NCBI RefSeq assembly: GCF_008370325.1
Contig: NZ_VNIP01000009.1
Coordinates: 62,001 to 126,000, forward strand
Source of the DNA: Martinezella tropici
GTDB taxonomy: Bacteria > Pseudomonadota > Alphaproteobacteria > Rhizobiales > Rhizobiaceae
Length of the DNA stretch: 64,000 nt
Direction: 5' to 3'
The position numbers and the translations under genes were made by a program. Shown here piece after piece: positions 10,723 through 20,227 of this stretch. Under the pieces are notes generated by a model that saw nothing but the letters and a program-made list of their open reading frames with translations, made no database searches and was not told where the DNA came from. The stretch's first letter is position 1; each line of letters opens with the position of its first letter.

Positions 10723-11712
10723 TTAGGCTTCGAGCACGATATTGGCGGCACTTTCCTTCAGCTCGACGCCGAAGGCGCGCTGATAATGCTCGGCGACCAG
10801 CGGCCGCTCCAGCTCGTCGCACTTGTTGAGGAAGGTGACGCGGAAGGCAAAGGCGACATCGCCGAAGATTTCCGCATTCTCGGCCCAGGTGATGACCGTA
10901 CGCGGGCTCATGACGGTCGAGAGATCGCCGTTCATGAAGGCCGCACGCGTCAGGTCGGCGACGCGCACCATCTTGGAAACGGTGTCGCGGCCCTTCTCGG
11001 TACGGAAGGACTTCACCTTCGCCAGCACGATATCGACTTCGTTGTTATGCGGCAGGTAGTTCAGCGTCGTCACGATCGACCAGCGGTCCATCTGCGCCTG
11101 GTTGATCTGCTGCGTGCCGTGATAGAGGCCCGTGGTATCGCCGAGGCCAATCGTGTTGGCGGTCGCAAACAGGCGGAAGGCCGGGTGAGGACGGATGACG
11201 CGGCTCTGGTCGAGCAGGGTCAGGCGGCCCGAGGATTCCAGCACGCGCTGGATGACGAACATCACGTCCGGACGGCCGGCATCGTATTCGTCGAAGACGA
11301 GCGCGACATTGTGCTGATAGGCCCAGGGCAGGATGCCGTCCTTGAATTCGGTAACCTGCAGGCCATCCTTGACGACGATCGCATCCTTGCCGACGAGATC
11401 GATACGGCTGACATGGCTGTCGAGATTGATACGCACGCAAGGCCAGTTGAGGCGCGCGGCGACCTGCTCGATATGCGAGGACTTACCGGTGCCGTGATAG
11501 CCCGAGATCATCACACGGCGGTTATGAGCAAAGCCGGCGAGAATGGCGAGCGTTGTCTCGCGGTCGAAGAGATAGTCCGTATCCAGATCGGGTACGTAGG
11601 CGCTGCCCTGGCTGTAGGCCGGAACGCGGATGTCGGAATCAATGCCGAAGACTTCACGGACCGAAACGGTGGTGTCGGGAACTTCGGAAATATCAAGGTC
11701 AATCTTGCTCAT
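10723..11712 (-). CDS. cobS: Aerobic cobaltochelatase AAA+ subunit CobS
   Basis: A 329-residue MoxR-like AAA+ ATPase that powers cobalt insertion with CobT and CobN. The Walker A motif is [14 protein letters not shown], Walker B is [11 protein letters not shown], and sensor 1 is [20 protein letters not shown]. The ATG at 11712 ([20 protein letters not shown]) is chosen over the adjacent ATG at 11715 because GGAG then sits 5 bases upstream and it is the usual family start. cobT follows after 17 bp. No cobalamin riboswitch-like box was seen upstream, which suits a late, constitutive step, although this is only a visual check. Confidence 0.95.
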   Translation of the reverse strand: MSKIDLDISEVPDTTVSVREVFGIDSDIRVPAYSQGSAYVPDLDTDYLFDRETTLAILAGFAHNRRVMISGYHGTGKSSHIEQVAARLNWPCVRINLDSHVSRIDLVGKDAIVVKDGLQVTEFKDGILPWAYQHNVALVFDEYDAGRPDVMFVIQRVLESSGRLTLLDQSRVIRPHPAFRLFATANTIGLGDTTGLYHGTQQINQAQMDRWSIVTTLNYLPHNNEVDIVLAKVKSFRTEKGRDTVSKMVRVADLTRAAFMNGDLSTVMSPRTVITWAENAEIFGDVAFAFRVTFLNKCDELERPLVAEHYQRAFGVELKESAANIVLEA

Positions 11713-11715
11713 CAT

Positions 11716-12021
11716 GTCTCCGGGGCGGGTGGCTCTCACCTTGCCATATCAAACTCAGCCGATTTTTCCGAAACGCCGCAGCTTTGTTGCCCGCATCCGT
11801 TCGGTCGGAACAGCGGCGATACTTCTCCGGGACTAAAGCAAAATCTCGGCGCGATGAAATGATCGCTTGCGAGCATCCTTGAACAGAGTCCCGGACAAGA
11901 AACGCCGCGTCCGGAAAGTTGACCGAGGTGCAGCCAGCCAAATGCGCACCTTGCCGCGGTTGCCCGCAGCTTCAGCCGATTTGGACCATACCTGATTGAA
12001 GGCGGAGAGCAAGGACAGGAA
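11716..12021. other. Intergenic region upstream of cobS
   Basis: About 306 bp between the cobS start and the end of the J-domain gene. I see no convincing coding frame, tRNA or long hairpin. It should hold the promoter of cobST on the minus strand, but no clear -35/-10 pair stood out. Confidence 0.4.
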
Positions 12022-12642
12022 TTAACAAAAACCGTTCTGTTTCAATAATTGATAAGCCTGAATGACCGCTCGGAAACGTTCCTCCGACCCACGGTCGCCG
12101 CCATTGGCATCGGGATGGTGCATTTTCACCAATTCCTTGTAGCGGCGCTTGATTTCCGGCGCCGTGGCGGTGGCGCCAAGTCCCATCGTATCGAAGGCCT
12201 TCGCCTCCAGCGTCTTCAGCTTGCGCTGCTGCGGGAAACGCGGACCTCGGCCCTGTCCCTCCCCTTCCTTGACGAAGCCGAAGGGATCGCGGACGCGGGA
12301 ATAGGAGCCGGAGCGGATATCGGACTGAAGCGGGCTGTTGCGGGCAGCCTTGTTGACCCCGACCGTCCAGGTCGGACGATGGCCGGTGATGGCTTCCTTC
12401 TGGTAGCGCGCGATCTCCCCGTCCGAGAGGCCGGAGAAATAATTGTAGCCCTTGTTGTATTCCTTGACGTGCTCGAAGCAGAACAAAAAGAATTGCCCTT
12501 CCGCATTGCGCCCGACCGGGGCGCGATGCGTACCGTGCTTGTCGCAGCCGTCCCACTGGCACGTCGGCGGACCCTGCTCGGGCTCCTGCGCGCGCTTACG
12601 GCGGGTGCGAATGCGATCGAAATATTTTGAATCAAGTCTCAT
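12022..12642 (-). CDS. J-domain (DnaJ-class) protein
   Basis: A 206-residue protein with the J domain at the C-terminus instead of the N-terminus: TMGLGATATAPEIKRRYKEL, then VKMHHPDANGG with the HPD tripeptide that stimulates Hsp70 ATPase. The first 100 residues carry CQWDGCDKHGTHRAP and FCFEHVKEYNKGYNYFSGLS, with Cys/His pairs that might bind zinc. This architecture is conserved in alphaproteobacteria next to cobST and bolA, and a role as a specialised DnaK co-chaperone is inferred. It lacks the G/F, zinc-finger and C-terminal domains of DnaJ itself. It is divergent from the bolA gene. Confidence 0.85.
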   Translation of the reverse strand: MRLDSKYFDRIRTRRKRAQEPEQGPPTCQWDGCDKHGTHRAPVGRNAEGQFFLFCFEHVKEYNKGYNYFSGLSDGEIARYQKEAITGHRPTWTVGVNKAARNSPLQSDIRSGSYSRVRDPFGFVKEGEGQGRGPRFPQQRKLKTLEAKAFDTMGLGATATAPEIKRRYKELVKMHHPDANGGDRGSEERFRAVIQAYQLLKQNGFC

Positions 12643-12748
12643 GGCGCCCTAATTATGGGGCCTTGGTTACCCCACAACAAGAATTGACAAACAGGAATGT
12701 TATAGGCTTTGTGGGAGCTTTTTTCGTGAGCGAGGTCGACGCGGGAAT

Positions 12749-13036
12749 ATGGAAACGACACTGCAATCCCGCATTGAGCGGAAGCTCAGCGACGCCTTCG
12801 CGCCTGAGCGCCTTGCCGTCATCAATGAAAGCCACCTGCATGCCGGCCATCAGCCCGACATGACGGGAACCGGCGAGACCCATATAAGAATTCGTATCGT
12901 TTCCGCCAAGTTCACGGGCATGCCGCGCCTGGCGCGCCACAGGGCGATCAACGAATTGCTGAAGCCGGAACTGGATGCCGGCTTGCACGCGCTGGCAGTG
13001 GAGCCGGCAGCACCCGGCGAAGCGGTCCGTTGGTAG
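12749..13036 (+). CDS. BolA-family protein
   Basis: A 95-residue BolA-fold protein: RIERKLSDAFAPERLAVINE, SHLHAGHQPDMTGTGETHIR with the conserved His pair, KFTGMPRLARHRAINELLKP, and LHALAVEPAAPGE. BolA proteins pair with monothiol glutaredoxins to bind [2Fe-2S] clusters and act in iron-sulfur trafficking. The S-H-x-H-AGH motif with its invariant C-terminal-half His is present. It is transcribed divergently from the J-domain gene, with 106 bp between them. This paralogue resembles the class usually called BolA and not BolC, but the assignment within the family is weak. Confidence 0.9.
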   Translation: METTLQSRIERKLSDAFAPERLAVINESHLHAGHQPDMTGTGETHIRIRIVSAKFTGMPRLARHRAINELLKPELDAGLHALAVEPAAPGEAVRW

Positions 13037-13054
13037 TCATCGATGAGATAGTTC

Positions 13055-14365
13055 CTACGGAGCCTTCACCTCTTCCGTCTCGGCGGGGCGGATGCGCAGC
13101 TTGGTGATGCGGTTCTTTTCCCGCTTCATGACGATGAAGCGCTTGCCGTAGAAAGTGAAGGCCTGGCGCTCTTCCGGGATGGTCATCGATTCGTGGATGA
13201 CGAGACCGGCAATCGTCGTCGCTTCTTCGTCGGGCAAGTGCCAGTCGAGCGCGCGATTGAGGTCGCGAATCGGCACGACGCCATCGACGACGATCGAGCC
13301 GTCGGCCTCCTGCCTGACGCCCTGGATGTCGAGATCGTGCTCGTCGGCGATATCGCCGACGATCTCCTCCAGAATGTCCTCCAGGGTGACGATGCCCTGC
13401 ACCTCGCCATATTCGTCGACGACGACGGCGAAATGCTGCTTGCGGCGCAGGAAAGCGTTGAGCTGGTCTTCGAGGTTGGTGCTGTCGGGCACGAACCAGG
13501 GTTTCTGCGCAATCTTGACGATATCGAGATTTTCTGGCTCGACATTTCGTTCCGCCAGCGCCCGCAACAGATCCTTGGCATGCACCACGCCGATGATGTT
13601 GTCGATCGTGCCGCGCCAGAGCGGCATGCGCGTATAGGGGCTGTCGAGAATGGCCCGCACGACGACATCGGGCGGATCATCGGCATTGATGGCGCGCATC
13701 GCCGTACGGTGGACCATAATGTCGGAAAGCTCCAGCTCGCCGAGATCGAGCACGCCGCCGAGGCGGTCGCGGTCGGCCTTGACCACCGATCCCTCGCGAT
13801 GAAGCAGGTCCACGGCGCCGCGCAACTCCTCATGCGCCGACAGCATCGACACTTCCTTGGAGAGGTTGATGCCAAAAATGCCGAGAATCCAGCGAACGAT
13901 AGCGTTGACAAAGCTCGATACCGGACCGACGACAGCGACAAACAGCCGCACCGGCGCGGCCACGTTGAGCGCAAAGCGATCCGGCGTCGAAATCGCCCAG
14001 CTCTTCGGCAGCACCTCGGCGAAGATGACGAGGATGACGGTCATTGCAGCCGTCGCCAGCGCCACGCCGGAATTGCCGAACAGACCGAGGAACACGCTGG
14101 TCGCCAATGACGACGACAGAATGTTCGCGAGATTGTTGCCGATGAGCAAGGTGCCGATCAGGCGGTCGCGGCGCTCGATGAGGCGGCGCACGATGCCTGC
14201 GCTTTCGTCGCCATTGGCTTCCAGCGTGTGGATCCGGCTGCGGGAGACCGCGGTCAACGCCGTTTCCGAACCGGAGAAGAATGCCGATAGCAGCACGAGC
14301 ACGACGATCGAGGCGATCTCGGGCCAATATTCGAACAATACAGCCAGCGTGCCTTCGATCGTCAT
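13055..14365 (-). CDS. HlyC/CorC-family CNNM-type membrane protein with CBS domains
   Basis: A 436-residue protein with an N-terminal DUF21/CNNM membrane domain (VLLSAFFSGSETALTAVSRS, GTLLIGNNLANILSSSLATS), then a CBS pair (MVHRTAMRAINADDPPDVVV to FAVVVDEYGEVQGIVTLEDI) and a C-terminal CorC_HlyC domain (LDWHLPDEEATTIAGLVIHE). Members of the family take part in magnesium or cobalt efflux and resistance. The start ATG overlaps the aroB stop (ATGA), so it is the third gene of an aroK-aroB operon, an order common in rhizobia although the functional link is unclear. Confidence 0.9.
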   Translation of the reverse strand: MTIEGTLAVLFEYWPEIASIVVLVLLSAFFSGSETALTAVSRSRIHTLEANGDESAGIVRRLIERRDRLIGTLLIGNNLANILSSSLATSVFLGLFGNSGVALATAAMTVILVIFAEVLPKSWAISTPDRFALNVAAPVRLFVAVVGPVSSFVNAIVRWILGIFGINLSKEVSMLSAHEELRGAVDLLHREGSVVKADRDRLGGVLDLGELELSDIMVHRTAMRAINADDPPDVVVRAILDSPYTRMPLWRGTIDNIIGVVHAKDLLRALAERNVEPENLDIVKIAQKPWFVPDSTNLEDQLNAFLRRKQHFAVVVDEYGEVQGIVTLEDILEEIVGDIADEHDLDIQGVRQEADGSIVVDGVVPIRDLNRALDWHLPDEEATTIAGLVIHESMTIPEERQAFTFYGKRFIVMKREKNRITKLRIRPAETEEVKAP

Positions 14366-15495
14366 CAGGGATGCTTTTCCTTCAGGAAGTTCAAGACCTC
14401 CGAGGACGGCACGTCGTCGGCAACGAAGGACTGGCCGATGCCGCGCGTGAGGATGAAGGTGAGCTTGCCGCTCTTGACCTTCTTGTCCTGCGCGATCGCA
14501 TCCATCAGCGCTTCGGCCGGCGGCAGCTCGCCGGGGATATCGCCCATTCGGGTCGGCAGGCCGACGGCCTTCAGATGTGCCTCGACGCGCTTTACGTCGT
14601 CCGGGCTTGCCAGATTGAGGCGCGCGGAAAATTCATGCGCGAGCACCATGCCGATCGCGACGCCTTCTCCATGCACCAGCCGGCGGCTGTCATAGGCGGT
14701 GGCGGCTTCGAGCGCGTGGCCAAAGGTGTGGCCGAGATTGAGCAGGGCGCGAGGCCCGTTTTCGCGCTCGTCGGCAACGACGACATCGGATTTCGCCTGG
14801 CAGCTCGCAGCGATCGCCTCGATGCGGGCTGCGCCGCCGGCAAAAACTTGCCTCCAGTTGGCCTCGAGCCAGGCGAAAAAATCCGGCTTGTCGATCAGGC
14901 CATATTTGGCGACTTCGGCGTAACCGGCGCGGAATTCACGTTCGCTGAGCGTATTCAGCACATCGGTATCGGCAAGGACGAGATCCGGCTGATGGAAGAC
15001 TCCGACGAGGTTCTTGCCGTGATGGGTGTTGATGCCGGTCTTGCCGCCGACCGACGAATCCACCTGCGACAGCAGCGATGTCGGCACCTGGACGAAACGA
15101 ACGCCGCGGCGCACGATGCCGGCGGCAAAGCCGGCGAGGTCGCCGATGACGCCGCCGCCGAGCGCGATCACCGCATCGTTGCGCTCCACGCGCGCGGTCA
15201 GCACCGCGTCGCAAACGGTCATGAGATGCTCGAAGCTCTTGGTCTTTTCGCCGGCCGGCAAGATGAGACTGGAGGCCTGGATGCCCGCAGCCTCTAGGCT
15301 GGCGACCAACGCATCGAGATAGCGCGGCGCGACGTTTTCATCAGTAATGACGGCGGCCTTGCGGCCCTTCAGCCGTGCGGCAATCTCACGCCCCGCGCGG
15401 GCAATCAGGCCGGGGCCGATCAGGATGTCATAGGCACGCTCGCCAAGAGGCACGCGCACGAGACGCTCTGCTGGGGCCGGTGAGATCGCATTCAT
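14365..15495 (-). CDS. aroB: 3-dehydroquinate synthase
   Basis: A 376-residue NAD-dependent cyclase that converts DAHP to 3-dehydroquinate in the shikimate pathway. Signature stretches are VITDENVAPRYLDAL, NDAVIALGGGVIGDLAGFAA, RGVRFVQVPTSLLSQVDSSV with GGKTGINTHHGKNLVG following, and LNLGHTFGHALEA, which holds zinc-binding His residues. The ATG at 15495 (MNAISPAPAERLVRVPLGER) overlaps the aroK stop by four bases, and the family start agrees. A longer upstream frame would lie inside aroK and was ignored. Confidence 0.96.
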   Translation of the reverse strand: MNAISPAPAERLVRVPLGERAYDILIGPGLIARAGREIAARLKGRKAAVITDENVAPRYLDALVASLEAAGIQASSLILPAGEKTKSFEHLMTVCDAVLTARVERNDAVIALGGGVIGDLAGFAAGIVRRGVRFVQVPTSLLSQVDSSVGGKTGINTHHGKNLVGVFHQPDLVLADTDVLNTLSEREFRAGYAEVAKYGLIDKPDFFAWLEANWRQVFAGGAARIEAIAASCQAKSDVVVADERENGPRALLNLGHTFGHALEAATAYDSRRLVHGEGVAIGMVLAHEFSARLNLASPDDVKRVEAHLKAVGLPTRMGDIPGELPPAEALMDAIAQDKKVKSGKLTFILTRGIGQSFVADDVPSSEVLNFLKEKHP

Positions 15496-16097
15496 GGTAC
15501 TTTGCTTTCTGCTTTCTTTCCCTCGGCGATGGCGGCAAGGACTTCCTTGACCATGATTTCCTTGCTTACGTCGCGGGAGAGAACCGTAAGATCGGCTTCC
15601 GCATAGATGGGGTAGCGCGCATTCATCAGGTTCTCGAGGGTCTGTTTCGGATTCTCGGTCTTCAGCAACGGCCGTGTATCGCGCTTGTTGACGCGGTCCC
15701 ACAATACGTCGAGATCGGCTTTCAGCCAGACGGAAAGACTGCCGCGCTTGACATGCAGGCGCGTGCTCTCGTTGATGAAGGCGCCGCCACCCGTCGAAAC
15801 GACACGCGGCCCGCCCTTGAGGAGCCGCTTAATGACGCGCGTTTCCAGCGCCCGGAACTCCAGCTCGCCATAAGCGGCAAACAGTTCGGCGATCGTCATG
15901 CGCGACACGCGCTCGATCTCGACATCCGTATCGACGAAGGGAATGCCGAGCTGCTGTGCCAAAAGCCGGCCGACCGAGGATTTGCCCGCACCCATCAATC
16001 CCACGAGGACAAGATTGCGCTGACCCAGCGCAGCGCGCGCCTTGTCTTTGAGGCTTTCGGCAAGGGTCAGGACTTGTTCACTCATCGGCCCATTCAC
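15492..16097 (-). CDS. aroK: Shikimate kinase
   Basis: A 201-residue P-loop kinase that phosphorylates shikimate at the 3-hydroxyl. The Walker A motif GLMGAGKSSVGRLLA is followed by PFVDTDVEIERVSRMTIAEL, FRALETRVIKRLL, VVSTGGGAFINESTR and the lid arginine region RDTRPLLKT. The start could be the ATG at 16097 or 16085 (MSEQVLTLAESLKDKAR); neither has a strong ribosome-binding site. It is first in the aroK-aroB-CBS protein operon, as in many alphaproteobacteria. Confidence 0.95.
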   Translation of the reverse strand: MNGPMSEQVLTLAESLKDKARAALGQRNLVLVGLMGAGKSSVGRLLAQQLGIPFVDTDVEIERVSRMTIAELFAAYGELEFRALETRVIKRLLKGGPRVVSTGGGAFINESTRLHVKRGSLSVWLKADLDVLWDRVNKRDTRPLLKTENPKQTLENLMNARYPIYAEADLTVLSRDVSKEIMVKEVLAAIAEGKKAESKVP

Positions 16098-16245
16098 AAT
16101 TTCTTTGGAAACGGTATCGTCAAATGCGCTGGTAGCGTCAAGACGCCGCTATCGTAAACATGTCTGCAATATCCTTCAGCTAACGCTTGGCGGACATAAT
16201 ATTGCTCATCGCCGGGCAAATGAAGGAGAGAAGGAGAGTTTTCGA

Positions 16246-16413
16246 ATGCCAACCCTGTTTCGCTTCCTTGTCATCTGCGCGGTCATCGCCGGATCGATAT
16301 ATGGAGCGATGTGGGCACTCGTGCTCTTTGTCGATCCGCAGCCGCGCGATGTGACCATCCGCATTCCGCCGGAGCGCCTCAACCCGCCGACCACTGGCTC
16401 GCTGAAACCATGA
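16246..16413 (+). CDS. Small single-span membrane protein upstream of xerD
   Basis: A 55-residue protein ([20 protein letters not shown], then [20 protein letters not shown]) with one membrane helix at about residues 5-29 and a short proline-rich periplasmic tail. AAGGAG lies 9 bases before the ATG at 16246. Its TGA overlaps the xerD ATG, so the two are probably translationally coupled. I do not recognise a characterised family; small proteins of this type occur at this place in rhizobial genomes. Confidence 0.7.
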   Translation: MPTLFRFLVICAVIAGSIYGAMWALVLFVDPQPRDVTIRIPPERLNPPTTGSLKP

Positions 16414-17399
16414 ACACACCTGCCATGAACGCAAAAACCGGCGCGCGTGATCTGGGGCGAGTGCACCTGGAAGCCTTCCTGGAGATGATGAGCGCCGAGC
16501 GGGGTGCTGCCGTCAACACGCTGCAATCCTACCAGCGCGATCTCGATGATCTCCATTCCTTCCTGTCCGGGCAGGGTGTCCGTCTGACGGAGGCCGGCGC
16601 CAACGATCTCGGCTCCTATCTTTCCAGCCTGTCGAGCCAAGGCTTCAAACCCTCGTCGCAGGCGCGGCGGCTCTCCGCCATGCGGCAGTTCTATAAGTTC
16701 CTTTATGCCGAAGGCCTGCGCACGGACGACCCAACGGGAATTCTCGACGCGCCCAAGAAAGGCCGCGCCCTGCCGAAGACCATGGGCATCGACGAGGTGA
16801 CGAGGCTTCTGACCCAGGCCGAGCAGGAGGCAGCCGTCGAAGGACCAGACCGGCTGCAGCGCCTGCGCATGCTGGTGCTTCTGGAAATGCTTTATGCCAC
16901 CGGCATGCGCGTCAGCGAACTCGTCTCCCTGCCGGCAAAGGTGCTGGATCAGGAGGGCCGCTTCCTGATGATCCGCGGCAAGGGAAACAAGGAACGGCTG
17001 GTGCCGCTGTCGCAGTCGGCCATTTCGGCCCTGAAAACCTATGGACGATTGCAGACGGAGATTGCGGCGAATGCCAAGCAGCCCGCACCGGAAAGCCCGT
17101 GGCTCTTTCCAGCGGCCTCCAAGCAAGGCTATTTGCCGCGTCAGGTCTTCGCGCGCGATCTCAAGGATCTTGCCATTCGGGCCGGCCTGACACCCTCGAT
17201 GATCTCGCCGCATGTTATGCGCCATGCCTTCGCGAGCCATCTTCTGGCCAATGGCGCGGACCTGCGCGTGGTGCAGGAACTTCTCGGCCATTCGGATATT
17301 TCGACCACGCAAATCTACACACATGTACTGGAAGAACGCCTTCATCAGCTTGTGCAAACGCATCACCCCCTTGCCAAACAGGCAAAAAAACAGGATTAG
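16410..17399 (+). CDS. xerD: Site-specific tyrosine recombinase XerD
   Basis: A 329-residue integrase-family recombinase that, with XerC, resolves chromosome dimers at dif beside the division septum. The N-terminal SAM-like core-binding domain ([20 protein letters not shown]) is followed by the catalytic domain with Arg in [14 protein letters not shown], Lys in [49 protein letters not shown] with the nucleophilic Tyr. All catalytic residues are visible. The ATG at 16410 overlaps the stop of the small upstream gene. No dif site was recognised in the window, so this is the housekeeping enzyme, not a mobile-element integrase. Confidence 0.94.
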   Translation: MNTPAMNAKTGARDLGRVHLEAFLEMMSAERGAAVNTLQSYQRDLDDLHSFLSGQGVRLTEAGANDLGSYLSSLSSQGFKPSSQARRLSAMRQFYKFLYAEGLRTDDPTGILDAPKKGRALPKTMGIDEVTRLLTQAEQEAAVEGPDRLQRLRMLVLLEMLYATGMRVSELVSLPAKVLDQEGRFLMIRGKGNKERLVPLSQSAISALKTYGRLQTEIAANAKQPAPESPWLFPAASKQGYLPRQVFARDLKDLAIRAGLTPSMISPHVMRHAFASHLLANGADLRVVQELLGHSDISTTQIYTHVLEERLHQLVQTHHPLAKQAKKQD

Positions 17400-17461
17400 G
17401 ACCGGCTACAGGCTGAAGCCGCCGTCTCTCGTCACGGGCAAAAGGATCGGAAACGCACCTC

Positions 17462-18415
17462 ATGCACAATTATCTCGACTTCGAAAAACCCATCTCGGAT
17501 CTCGAAGGCAAGATTCACGAGCTCAAGAAACTGGCGAGCGAAGACGAAAGCATCGACACATCGGACGAGGTCGGGCGGCTTGAAATCCGCGTCCGCGAGG
17601 CGATGGCCGATATCTATTCCAAGCTCAATGCCTGGCAGAAGACGCAGGTCGCCCGCCATCCGCAGCGCCCGCATTTCGTCGATTACGCCAGCACCCTCTT
17701 CACCGAATTCACGCCGCTGGCCGGCGACCGCAAATTCTCCGAGGATGCCGCCATTCAGGCAGGCTTCGCCCGCTTCCGCGGACAGCCGGTCGCCCTCATC
17801 GGCCAGGAAAAAGGCAACGACACTAAGAGCCGCCTGAAGCACAATTTCGGCAGCGCCCGGCCGGAAGGCTATCGCAAGGCGATCCGTGTCCTGGAAATGG
17901 CCGACCGCTTTCAGTTGCCCGTCATCACGCTTGTCGACACGGCAGGCGCCTATCCCGGCGTCGGTGCGGAAGAGCGCGGCCAGGCAGAAGCGATCGCCCG
18001 CTCCACCGAAATGTGTCTTGGCGTGAAAGTGCCAATCGTCTCGATCGTCATCGGCGAAGGCGGCTCCGGCGGCGCCATCGCGATCGCCGTCGGCAACCGC
18101 GTCTACATGCTCGAACATTCGATCTACAGCGTGATTTCGCCCGAAGGCGCGGCATCGATCCTCTGGCGCGATTCAACGCGTGCGAAGGAAGCCGCCACGA
18201 ATATGAAGATCACCGCCGAAGACCTGAAGGGCCTCGGCATTGTCGACGGCATCATCCCCGAGCCCCTCGGCGGCGCGCACCGTGATCCCAACACGGTAAT
18301 AGCCTCCGCAGGCGATACGATTGCGAACGCACTCGGCGAACTTTCCAGCCGTTCGGGCGAACAGCTGCGCAACGACCGGCGCCAAAAATTCCTTTCCATG
18401 GGTCGCAATCTCTAA
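17462..18415 (+). CDS. accA: Acetyl-CoA carboxylase carboxyltransferase subunit alpha
   Basis: A 317-residue crotonase-fold subunit that, with AccD, transfers CO2 from carboxybiotin to acetyl-CoA in the first step of fatty acid synthesis. Family landmarks: [100 protein letters not shown], and [16 protein letters not shown]. Length is standard. The gene ends just before a long GC-rich hairpin at 18444. Confidence 0.97.
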   Translation: MHNYLDFEKPISDLEGKIHELKKLASEDESIDTSDEVGRLEIRVREAMADIYSKLNAWQKTQVARHPQRPHFVDYASTLFTEFTPLAGDRKFSEDAAIQAGFARFRGQPVALIGQEKGNDTKSRLKHNFGSARPEGYRKAIRVLEMADRFQLPVITLVDTAGAYPGVGAEERGQAEAIARSTEMCLGVKVPIVSIVIGEGGSGGAIAIAVGNRVYMLEHSIYSVISPEGAASILWRDSTRAKEAATNMKITAEDLKGLGIVDGIIPEPLGGAHRDPNTVIASAGDTIANALGELSSRSGEQLRNDRRQKFLSMGRNL

Positions 18416-18443
18416 ATCGTATTCGAAAAAAATGATCGCTAAA

Positions 18444-18480
18444 AACGGGAATGAGGCCAAACCTTGGCCACATTTCCGTT
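18444..18480. terminator. Strong stem-loop after accA
   Basis: AACGGGAATG (18444-18453) pairs with CATTTCCGTT (18471-18480), then past one A.A mismatch GGCCAA pairs with TTGGCC around an ACC loop, giving about 16 base pairs. No U tract follows, so it may act in Rho-dependent ending or 3'-end protection instead of classic termination. Confidence 0.6.
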
Positions 18481-18645
18481 ATCGAAGCTATTATGGCAAA
18501 GAAAAGCTTGCCGACGCGCTGCGGGCAGGTCATAGGCTGGTAAGGAATTTTCAAGTATAAGCCGTCTATGATTCCGTTTCATGCTTCGAGGGGAGTGGCG
18601 AAACAGATCAAGCTGCCGCTCTTCGCATTTATGGGCTAAGTCAGA

Positions 18646-19941
18646 ATGCGCATCCGTCACCTTGCCTACGTCTCATTGATGGCGCTGTCACTCGCCGGCT
18701 GCAACGACGCTCTGGACACGGCGTCGGTCGACCTGTCGACAGTCAAGAACAAGGTCGAGCAGCCTCTTCCGAGCCGTATCCTTGCCGATATGGCCAAGAA
18801 GGGAATGGACCGCAATTCGCCGATCATGATCCGCATCTTCAAGGAAGAAGGTGCGATGGAGATCCTGAAGGCGAACCAGAACAATCGCTTCGAAGTTATC
18901 GCGGATTACAAGATCTGCGCCTGGTCCGGCCGTCTCGGCCCGAAAGTGAAGGAAGGCGACCGGCAGGCACCGGAAGGCTTCTACATGCTGACGCCTGCCA
19001 ACCTGAACCCGAATTCGAAATATTACCTCGCCATCAACACCGGTTTCCCGAACCGCTACGACGCCGCCAATGGCCGTAGCGGCGCCAATCTGATGATCCA
19101 TGGCGCCTGCTCGTCATCCGGCTGCTATTCGATGACCGACCAGCAGGTGCTGGAAATCTACGCCTTCGCGCGCGACGCCTTCAAAGGCGGCCAGAAGGCG
19201 ATCCAGCTCGAAGCCTTCCCCTTCCGCATGACAGCGGAGAATATGTGGAAGCATCGCCTCAGCCCCAATATTGATTTCTGGAAGATGCTGAAGGTCGGCT
19301 ACGACAATTTCGAGGTCACCAAGCGACCGCCCGAGGTCGAGGTCTGCGAGAAGAAATACGTCTTCAACCAGCAGGCCAGCGAGCCGTTCAACGCCGGCGG
19401 CAAATGCCCGGTCATGACCACGCCGCCAGCCCTGCAGGTGGCGCTTGCGACTTACGACAAGCAATATCAGGCTGATTATGCCATCGCCACGAAGAAGTAT
19501 GACGGCATGGCCTGGTACGATCCGACCGAAGCCGAGCGCAAGGCCGTCGTCGCCAAGCAGCGCAAGGGTCACGATCTTGCCTATGCTCCCACAGGCACCG
19601 CCCTTGCCGCCGGCAAGATGATGAAGGTTGCCGATCTGGAATCGATGGTATCCAACCAATCGGCGCAGCAGATTGCGCGGGGCGGCACGGTGGCAAGCCC
19701 GATGGCCAATCCGTCGACTGCAAGCATCCGCGTGGCGAGTGCTGCTCCCGAGGCGACCGCCCAGCAGCCGAGCGGCCCCGTGGTAGCGGCCAATATTCCG
19801 GCCAATGTGCCGATCCCGATGGCGAACCCGATGAACCAGGCCGTCAATCCGCTCGCCTATGCGCCGCCTCCGCCCGTCGAGACCGCGCAGACCGAGGCCA
19901 AGAAGCCGCCTTTCTGGAAGTTCTGGGCCAAGAGTGAATAG
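18646..19941 (+). CDS. YafK-like L,D-transpeptidase lipoprotein
   Basis: A 431-residue envelope protein. The signal MRIRHLAYVSLMALSLAGCN ends in a lipobox, so it is probably lipidated at Cys19. The YkuD catalytic region shows NTGFPNRYDAANGRSGANLM then IHGACSSSGCYSMTDQQVLE, where the second Cys (in SSGCYSM) is the likely nucleophile of an L,D-transpeptidase. Homologues such as YafK/DpaA act on murein crosslinks or release lipoprotein from peptidoglycan. The C-terminal third is low complexity, rich in Ala and Pro, and ends PPFWKFWAKSE. Rhizobiales grow from the pole and rely on L,D-crosslinks. The end overlaps the next start by 8 bp. Confidence 0.82.
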   Translation: MRIRHLAYVSLMALSLAGCNDALDTASVDLSTVKNKVEQPLPSRILADMAKKGMDRNSPIMIRIFKEEGAMEILKANQNNRFEVIADYKICAWSGRLGPKVKEGDRQAPEGFYMLTPANLNPNSKYYLAINTGFPNRYDAANGRSGANLMIHGACSSSGCYSMTDQQVLEIYAFARDAFKGGQKAIQLEAFPFRMTAENMWKHRLSPNIDFWKMLKVGYDNFEVTKRPPEVEVCEKKYVFNQQASEPFNAGGKCPVMTTPPALQVALATYDKQYQADYAIATKKYDGMAWYDPTEAERKAVVAKQRKGHDLAYAPTGTALAAGKMMKVADLESMVSNQSAQQIARGGTVASPMANPSTASIRVASAAPEATAQQPSGPVVAANIPANVPIPMANPMNQAVNPLAYAPPPPVETAQTEAKKPPFWKFWAKSE

Positions 19942-20167
19942 CTCGGATAACGGGATCTATGATCTGCGCGGGCTGAAATGCCCCTACCCGGCGATCAAGA
20001 CGGAAAAGCGCCTGCGCGGCATGGAAAGCGGCGCGACGTTGACCGTCGAGACGACCGACCCGCTTGCGGCCATCGATATCCCGCATCTCTGCAACGAGAA
20101 AGGCCACACGCTTCTTGCGAACGAGAAGACGGATGGCGGCCATCGCTTCGTGATCCGCAAGGGCTGA
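19934..20167 (+). CDS. TusA/SirA-family sulfur carrier
   Basis: A 77-residue protein from a GTG at 19934. It begins VNSSDNGIYDLRGLKCPYPA in frame, with the CPxP motif whose Cys carries persulfide sulfur in TusA-type proteins, and continues ATLTVETTDPLAAIDIPHLC and HRFVIRK, the usual beta-alpha-beta-alpha-beta-beta fold. The GTG start lies within the last codons of the L,D-transpeptidase gene, so translation is coupled. It may supply sulfur for tRNA thiolation, molybdopterin or formate dehydrogenase maturation, but the partner cannot be read from sequence. Confidence 0.82.
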   Translation: MNSSDNGIYDLRGLKCPYPAIKTEKRLRGMESGATLTVETTDPLAAIDIPHLCNEKGHTLLANEKTDGGHRFVIRKG

Positions 20168-20227
20168 TGGGCGAAACTTGGTGGCCATCCTCTTGGTTTG
20201 AGGGTCGCTACGCTCCCACCTCACCAT

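Noticed and set aside
11716..12021. Possible cobalamin riboswitch upstream of cobS
   Set aside because: No B12-box-like sequence or suitable paired regions were visible.
12684..12706. TTGACA and TATAGG upstream of bolA as a promoter
   Set aside because: The spacer is only 11 bp, too short for sigma-70; no better pair was found.
15496..15702. Upstream extension of aroB by 69 codons
   Set aside because: It lies wholly within aroK and has no similarity to 3-dehydroquinate synthase.
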